Assembly: GCA_034687125.1 (NCBI GenBank)
Contig: JAQGBZ010000021.1
Span: 310,001-374,000 of the forward strand
Source: Neelides folsomi
Taxonomy: Eukaryota > Arthropoda > Collembola > Neelipleona > Neelidae
Reading direction: 5' to 3'
Length of the DNA: 64,000 nucleotides
The stretch's first letter is position 1. The number at the start of each line of letters is the position of its first letter. A model generated the notes under the pieces. That model was not told the origin of the DNA. It made no database searches and saw nothing but the letters and a program-made list of their open reading frames with translations. Below are positions 60,101 through 64,000 of this stretch, in pieces. A program made the position numbers and the translations under genes.

Positions 60101-62921
60101 CCCGCTCCCTCTCCCGAATTTCTCCACTGCTTTCACCGCTTTCTCTCCTTTCTCGGGGCGCCGCGGGAGTTCGGGGCGGTCCGCTCGGGTCGGCGAAGGG
60201 GAGAAAGCAAAACCAAGAGGAAGCGGAAGAAGCACAGAGGGGAAATAGCGGTTAAGAAGCGAATAAGAAGCGAGAGAAGACGAGTTGAGTACGAATCGTA
60301 ATATTTTAAGGTTTAAAGGACGTTTAAGAAGTAATTGTCTTTTCATCCTTCTTTAAAACCCACTAAACCCTCATGATGAGAATACGGAAGTATTTTTGGG
60401 AAAGTTCTACGCCATGGGTGCTTGAGTCCTGCCATGTGAATATCAAAAGATCACATTCGGCCTCCTCCACCATTTTTCACTTTCTCACCCATTGAGATGG
60501 AGTTGGGGGGAGTCTACACGTGAGAAGAAGTTCATTAATAGGCGGAGATGAAAACTTAACCTTACGTGTATACAACCAGTAAATATCCAAAATAGAAGCA
60601 CGAGTGAGCAAAAGTCAAAATCCCTGCAAGATGCATCGAGCATTTAATTAAAACCCATTCCAAACCACAACTGACCGATCAACAATTACATTCAACTCAG
60701 GCTCTATATAGGAAAAGACCAAGTTAGATTCAATTTACACACATATAAATCACAATGTTACACAAATACAAAAAGTTGATGAACATGCAAGACATGCAAA
60801 TATGCAAATGCAAAGAATTAAATATTTAAGGCAGGACGAGAGAGAAGTTAAATTGATACCATTATTACAACCATGCCCGCTTGCACTTTCCCACAAACAA
60901 CATTCGTCGATGTGGAGATGCCGAAGAACGAGTCGAATTAAGGAAAACTAAGAAGCCCAAGACATGACAGTAAAATTATCCTATTGAGGTGGTGGGCCGT
61001 CGTTGATGAGTCACCCATTGGAGGTCTTTTAGCATGGGTTTAATAGGTATTGGATCTGTCGTCTCAGAGGCGGGGGTGGGAGGGACGGGGAAGGAGTGAA
61101 TTATGTAAATTTCCGCCGGAGGAAATATAAAAAACTTCCTCTGTACGGAGGAATTCATGAGGATAATCATATGAATATATTTGAAAACTTTCCAAATCAC
61201 CCCGTCCCGTAAACTCCCTTTTATTTGAATGGGCGGGGAGGGCCGTCTCCGCTGTAAATTACCCTCAAAGACCCTTCAAGACGGTCGAAGGACTATTGTA
61301 AGTATATTTCCCCCGAAAACACTTTCTCCCGGCCTTCTCCCAAGCTATTCAATTTACCCTCCCTTCAGAAAGACTGCCAAGAGTGGGACCCATAATGAAA
61401 CACCAACCATGGTCGGGGAAAATCATCTCACAAGTGGAAGGATTTTAAATTGAGAATAAGAGAAATTCATTTTCACTCCCACATGGATAATTCATGTGAG
61501 TTCCACCTTGGAACCCGGGCATTGGTTGATGGGATTAAACCCAGTGGAGTGAATTGACAATGAGCGGAAATTGAAGGGTTCAAATCTGCTCAATCACTCC
61601 GGAGGAAATATCAAATTCAGTGAAGGGTCAGGCTCAGGTTGCATAACTTGACAAGTGATTTCAAAAGCGTGTCAGGGAGGGGATTTGTATATTTTGAATA
61701 TAATGAAAGCGGGGAGGTTTGAAGTCTCGTCGACGGTCAAAGCGATTTCTTTTGTATATAAATATGTGGAAAGCGAGGGAGATTCTGTGTTGATTACACT
61801 TTGAGTGTCTAAATGGTTCTCATGCTCTTTTCCTCTTTTTAGAGCCTTTTTCCTCTCATTTGCCTTCTGTGAGGGATTCCGGACTTTAATTGTTTGTGGT
61901 GATTCGTCATGTGTGGTGTGGAAATCAATGAGCCGCTTCCAAAAATATTTATGAAGCAAGATAGTGTGTAGTATATAAAAGGGGCTTCGTATCTCGTAGT
62001 ACGTGTGTGCTACTTCTACGGCAAAAAGTGAATTATATAAAAAAAATTGCAAATTAAGAGTGGAACTTGGTGTGTCTCGAGAGGGCGGCGGGCGGGATGG
62101 AGATTTGCAAGGTCACTCACCATTTTCAACCAAATTGTGGTGATTAGGAGCTGATTCTTCTCGTCCTTTACATTTTGATTTAGGGCCAAGGAGAGTCCAT
62201 GCAAAAAAAGGTCAGAGAAATTGTTGGTCAAGAGAACGAACGCAACCCTTGCGGAAGGCGGGAGAAAGGGAAAACTCCCGTCAACATCAACAATCCGAGG
62301 TTCCCAAAAGCGGGTGGACCCGCAGTCTCCTCCGAACCTCAAAACATGGGCGCCTTGGAGTGTATTTCTTTCGCTATATTTATTGATAAGGGACAAGCAC
62401 CGACGAAAGGGAATGCACTCACAGCTTCTAGTCGGTCACACACAGAGAGAGAGAAAAGCCACAAACAGTGACGAACGAACAGGCGGCTAATTATCATATC
62501 TTTATGTATCCTACTTATCCATATTGAGTATATGTCCACATGAACCTGATTCGCATTTGGTGAAGAACCGAGCTGTCTGTGTTGGGGGAATGTGGGTCCC
62601 TACTTCCGCTTGTCAACTCAAGAGAGGCCGGGGAAAAGAGGACGCTAGAAAGAAAGAAGGAGGAGGTCGAGAGAACATTGAGAGGGATGAGGACCGCACT
62701 GCCAAAGTACACGTTTCGCTGGGGCAAGGCCAGGGACTCACACGAGAAAAAATGAGAGACACGTCACATTTGCTGCTGTTGCACTATTTGTAACGAAGGG
62801 AGAGGGGGGCAGCTTTTGTATAAAAAGAGGCGAGAGGGGAGGGCCCCTCGGACACATAAACGCGTTCTTCACTTACCAAATTTAGCCACGTATTGGTTAT
62901 AAGAATTTGATTCTTTTCATC
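54170..62921 (-). CDS. nAChRalpha6: Nicotinic acetylcholine receptor alpha6-type subunit, 3' part, with duplicated exons
   Basis: Minus-strand exons, numbered after the insect gene: 3a 62921-62877, 3b 62165-62121, 4 60017-59908, 5 59802-59622, 6 59063-58988, 7a 58536-58342, 7b 58090-57896, 8a 56612-56526, 8b 56066-55980, 9 54921-54812, 10 54721-54556 and 11 54498-54170. All junction phases agree. Exon 5 has the Cys-loop ([15 protein letters not shown]). Exons 7a/7b each have the vicinal cysteine pair YYxCCPEPY of an alpha subunit and M1. Exons 8a/8b are M2. Exon 9 is M3 ([15 protein letters not shown]). Exon 10 has [12 protein letters not shown]. Exon 11 has M4 ([19 protein letters not shown]) and the end QVFVP. 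The M2-M3 sequence is near that of Drosophila alpha6, the spinosyn target. Exons 1-2 are not in the window. The gene is tandem with beta1. Confidence 0.93.
54499..54555 (-). other. 57-nt intron, in frame and stop-free, in the alpha6 M3-M4 loop
   Basis: It begins GTGAGCC and ends TTCTTCCAG. Removal joins LANVL to DMDDDFRP, matching insect LANVLDIDDDFR. If kept, it adds 19 residues (GEPRGVC...MVLP) without changing frame. Confidence 0.85.
55980..56066 (-). other. nAChR alpha6 exon 8, downstream copy (M2 pore helix)
   Basis: 87 bp, same phases. It encodes [19 protein letters not shown] then QVSDALPVL. Seven of 28 residues differ from the upstream copy, including H for L in the pore helix itself. 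Acceptor CCATAG, donor GTACTT. No stop or frame break. Confidence 0.92.
56526..56612 (-). other. nAChR alpha6 exon 8, upstream copy (M2 pore helix)
   Basis: 87 bp, phase 1 at both ends, encoding [19 protein letters not shown] then ATSDAVPLL. This is the same M2 sequence as I recall for Drosophila alpha6. Acceptor CGACAG, donor GTAAAC. Confidence 0.92.
57896..58090 (-). other. nAChR alpha6 exon 7, downstream copy (loop C plus M1)
   Basis: 195 bp, same phases as the upstream copy. It encodes [20 protein letters not shown], then M1 with [20 protein letters not shown], ending [11 protein letters not shown]. Both loop C cysteines and the GEK that starts the pore segment are kept. An extra cysteine replaces S just before GEK. 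The donor is GTAGGG. It is intact, so purifying selection is likely. Confidence 0.92.
58342..58536 (-). other. nAChR alpha6 exon 7, upstream copy (loop C plus M1)
   Basis: 195 bp, phase 1 at both ends. It encodes [20 protein letters not shown], then M1 with [20 protein letters not shown], ending [11 protein letters not shown]. This is the canonical alpha6-like version. The donor is GTAAAC. Confidence 0.92.
60018..62120. other. alpha6 intron between exons 3 and 4
   Basis: No further copy of exon 3 or other exon was found. The 60.05-60.25 kb part is GC-rich. The rest resembles the other introns. Confidence 0.5.
62121..62165 (-). other. nAChR alpha6 alternative exon 3, downstream copy
   Basis: 45 bp encoding [15 protein letters not shown], with acceptor TGTAAAG and donor GTGAGT. 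It differs from the upstream copy at 5 of 15 residues, mostly around the loop D tryptophan, where ligand selectivity is set. Confidence 0.9.
62877..62921 (-). other. nAChR alpha6 alternative exon 3, upstream copy
   Basis: 45 bp encoding [15 protein letters not shown] (loop D), phase 0 at both ends, with acceptor TTGTAG and donor GTAAGT. Same length, phase and position as the copy at 62121-62165, and as the single 45-bp beta1 exon at 37656-37700. Confidence 0.9.
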
Positions 62922-64000
62922 CTACAATCAAAGGTAAACGATGAGAATCCCGCCCTGCTTCCAACGGACTTGGGAGGATCTCGTGGGCGGAAGGGAAACC
63001 GGCCGGAGTTGGACGAGTTTTTATTTCCTTTAAGCCGGATTTACGGCCCAACAACTAATTCAATCCGCGAGTGTGGGGAGCAGGAGGAGATGGATGACGA
63101 TCCAAACCCAACAACTTCCAAAACCCCACAAATCCTCATTTCCCACCCAAATCTCAACACACGCGCTCCCTTTGTCTACTACACCCATCCAATTGATCCC
63201 GTAATTGTGCATAATTAATCCCTCCTTATTTACCAATTTTACTCCCTAATACATTCACGAGCTCCAATGGATAAATTTGGCAAACTTGAGCTTCCTTCAC
63301 AATAAATACAGTTAAAGGCTCAATGAGGCCTTTTGTAAAGGCTTTAATTCCTCAAAACAATTCCAAACTTGGCGTTACCTTCAGTCCTTTCAAAAATTTG
63401 TTTGCTTTCGCAACTGTAGCTCCTGAGCACGGGAAAGTCAAATACAACTTTCCCTTTTAATCAACTCATTAAGAAGGAGGTTTAATGTTTAAAGGAAATT
63501 CCTCCCAACTTTCCCAACTCGGCCAAATCCAAAGGACTTCCATCAAACCCCCTGTCAAAATCCCCCAATTGTTGTCAAAAACCCCGTTTGATGATAAGTT
63601 AACTTTCTAATATCAATATTAATAAAGTTTGATGTTCAGACTTTTCCTTTCCCCGCTCCGGGGCGGGATTTGGAAAGTCCTTTTGAATTTGTACTCGAAT
63701 GGGCTATTTGCATTGGGAGGTTAAAAATGACGCTGGGAGGAAATAAATGATAATTATATGAATGAGTGAGGGAGATTATTGAAGAGCTGTGGGATGTTGG
63801 GAATTGGCGGTTCGAGCTCGGTGTAATTCCCATATTAGAGATGGATTGAGGGTGAACGATCTCGTTAAATGGAAATTTCCGCAAGGAGGGGAAGGCGATC
63901 GATTCTAATTAAAATGAAAGGTGTTCCTAGGGGCCCTTTTAAATATGGATATCACACAATGCCTTATTAACATAAAGAACCTTCTCGACGATTCATACTC
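62922..64000. other. alpha6 intron upstream of exon 3
   Basis: Expected to be the intron between exon 2 and exon 3. I searched the minus strand for exon 2 (the segment ending in LQQIID in insects) and did not find it. The gene must therefore continue beyond the right edge. Confidence 0.55.

Noticed and set aside
62800-62860. TATAAAAAG within the alpha6 intron next to exon 3
   Set aside because: It points in the plus direction, opposite to the receptor gene, with no gene following.
1-64000. CRISPR arrays, rRNA, tRNA, bacterial operons, LTR elements or virus-derived genes
   Set aside because: No regularly spaced repeats, no cloverleaf with a convincing T-loop, and no capsid, integrase or envelope-like frames were seen. 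The window is plainly animal nuclear DNA.

Overview
The window is animal nuclear DNA: GT-AG introns, AATAAA poly(A) signals, AT-rich spacers and two nicotinic acetylcholine receptor (nAChR) genes that read as arthropod orthologues of insect beta1 and alpha6. The order is not settled by sequence alone. A pancrustacean is likely. A copepod-like lineage is one option if the operon and spliced-leader hypothesis below is right, but that is inference.

Layout. 1-15 kb is AT-rich and almost gene-free. It holds a non-autonomous hAT-like transposon with a perfect 8-bp target duplication (4256-4906) and one small unrecognised gene candidate (11346-11720, minus). 15.1-24.5 kb is a compact housekeeping cluster: intronless GSTCD (minus), JTB (minus, 4 exons), FMC1 (plus, 1 exon), TRMT11 (minus, 8 exons), a POLE4/CHRAC1-type histone-fold gene (plus, 2 exons) and DPM3 (plus, 2 exons). 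Several neighbours are paired head-to-head or tail-to-tail. DPM3 starts only 109 bp after its upstream neighbour stops, directly after a splice-acceptor-like sequence. 24.5-27.4 kb is AT-rich spacer.

27.4-49.5 kb is a complete nAChR beta1 gene (minus, 11 coding exons, 511 aa). Its third coding intron carries a dead antisense LINE with a 16-bp target duplication. Its first intron after the signal-peptide exon is 11.25 kb and comparatively GC-rich. 54.2-64 kb holds the 3' part of an alpha6-type nAChR (minus); its first exons lie beyond the right edge. This gene has three pairs of equal-length, phase-matched duplicate exons: loop D (45 bp), loop C plus M1 (195 bp) and M2 (87 bp). It also has a 57-nt intron that is in frame and stop-free.

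How it fits together. The two receptor genes are tandem on one strand, about 4.6 kb apart between coding ends, and could encode subunits of the same neuronal receptor family. The housekeeping cluster is functionally mixed: tRNA methylation, ATP synthase assembly, dolichol-phosphate mannose synthesis, a chromatin or replication histone fold, JTB and GSTCD. Its organisation is of interest mainly for shared promoters, overlapping 3' ends and a candidate two-gene operon. The most notable feature is the alpha6 exon-pair architecture, especially the duplicated loop C/M1 exon.
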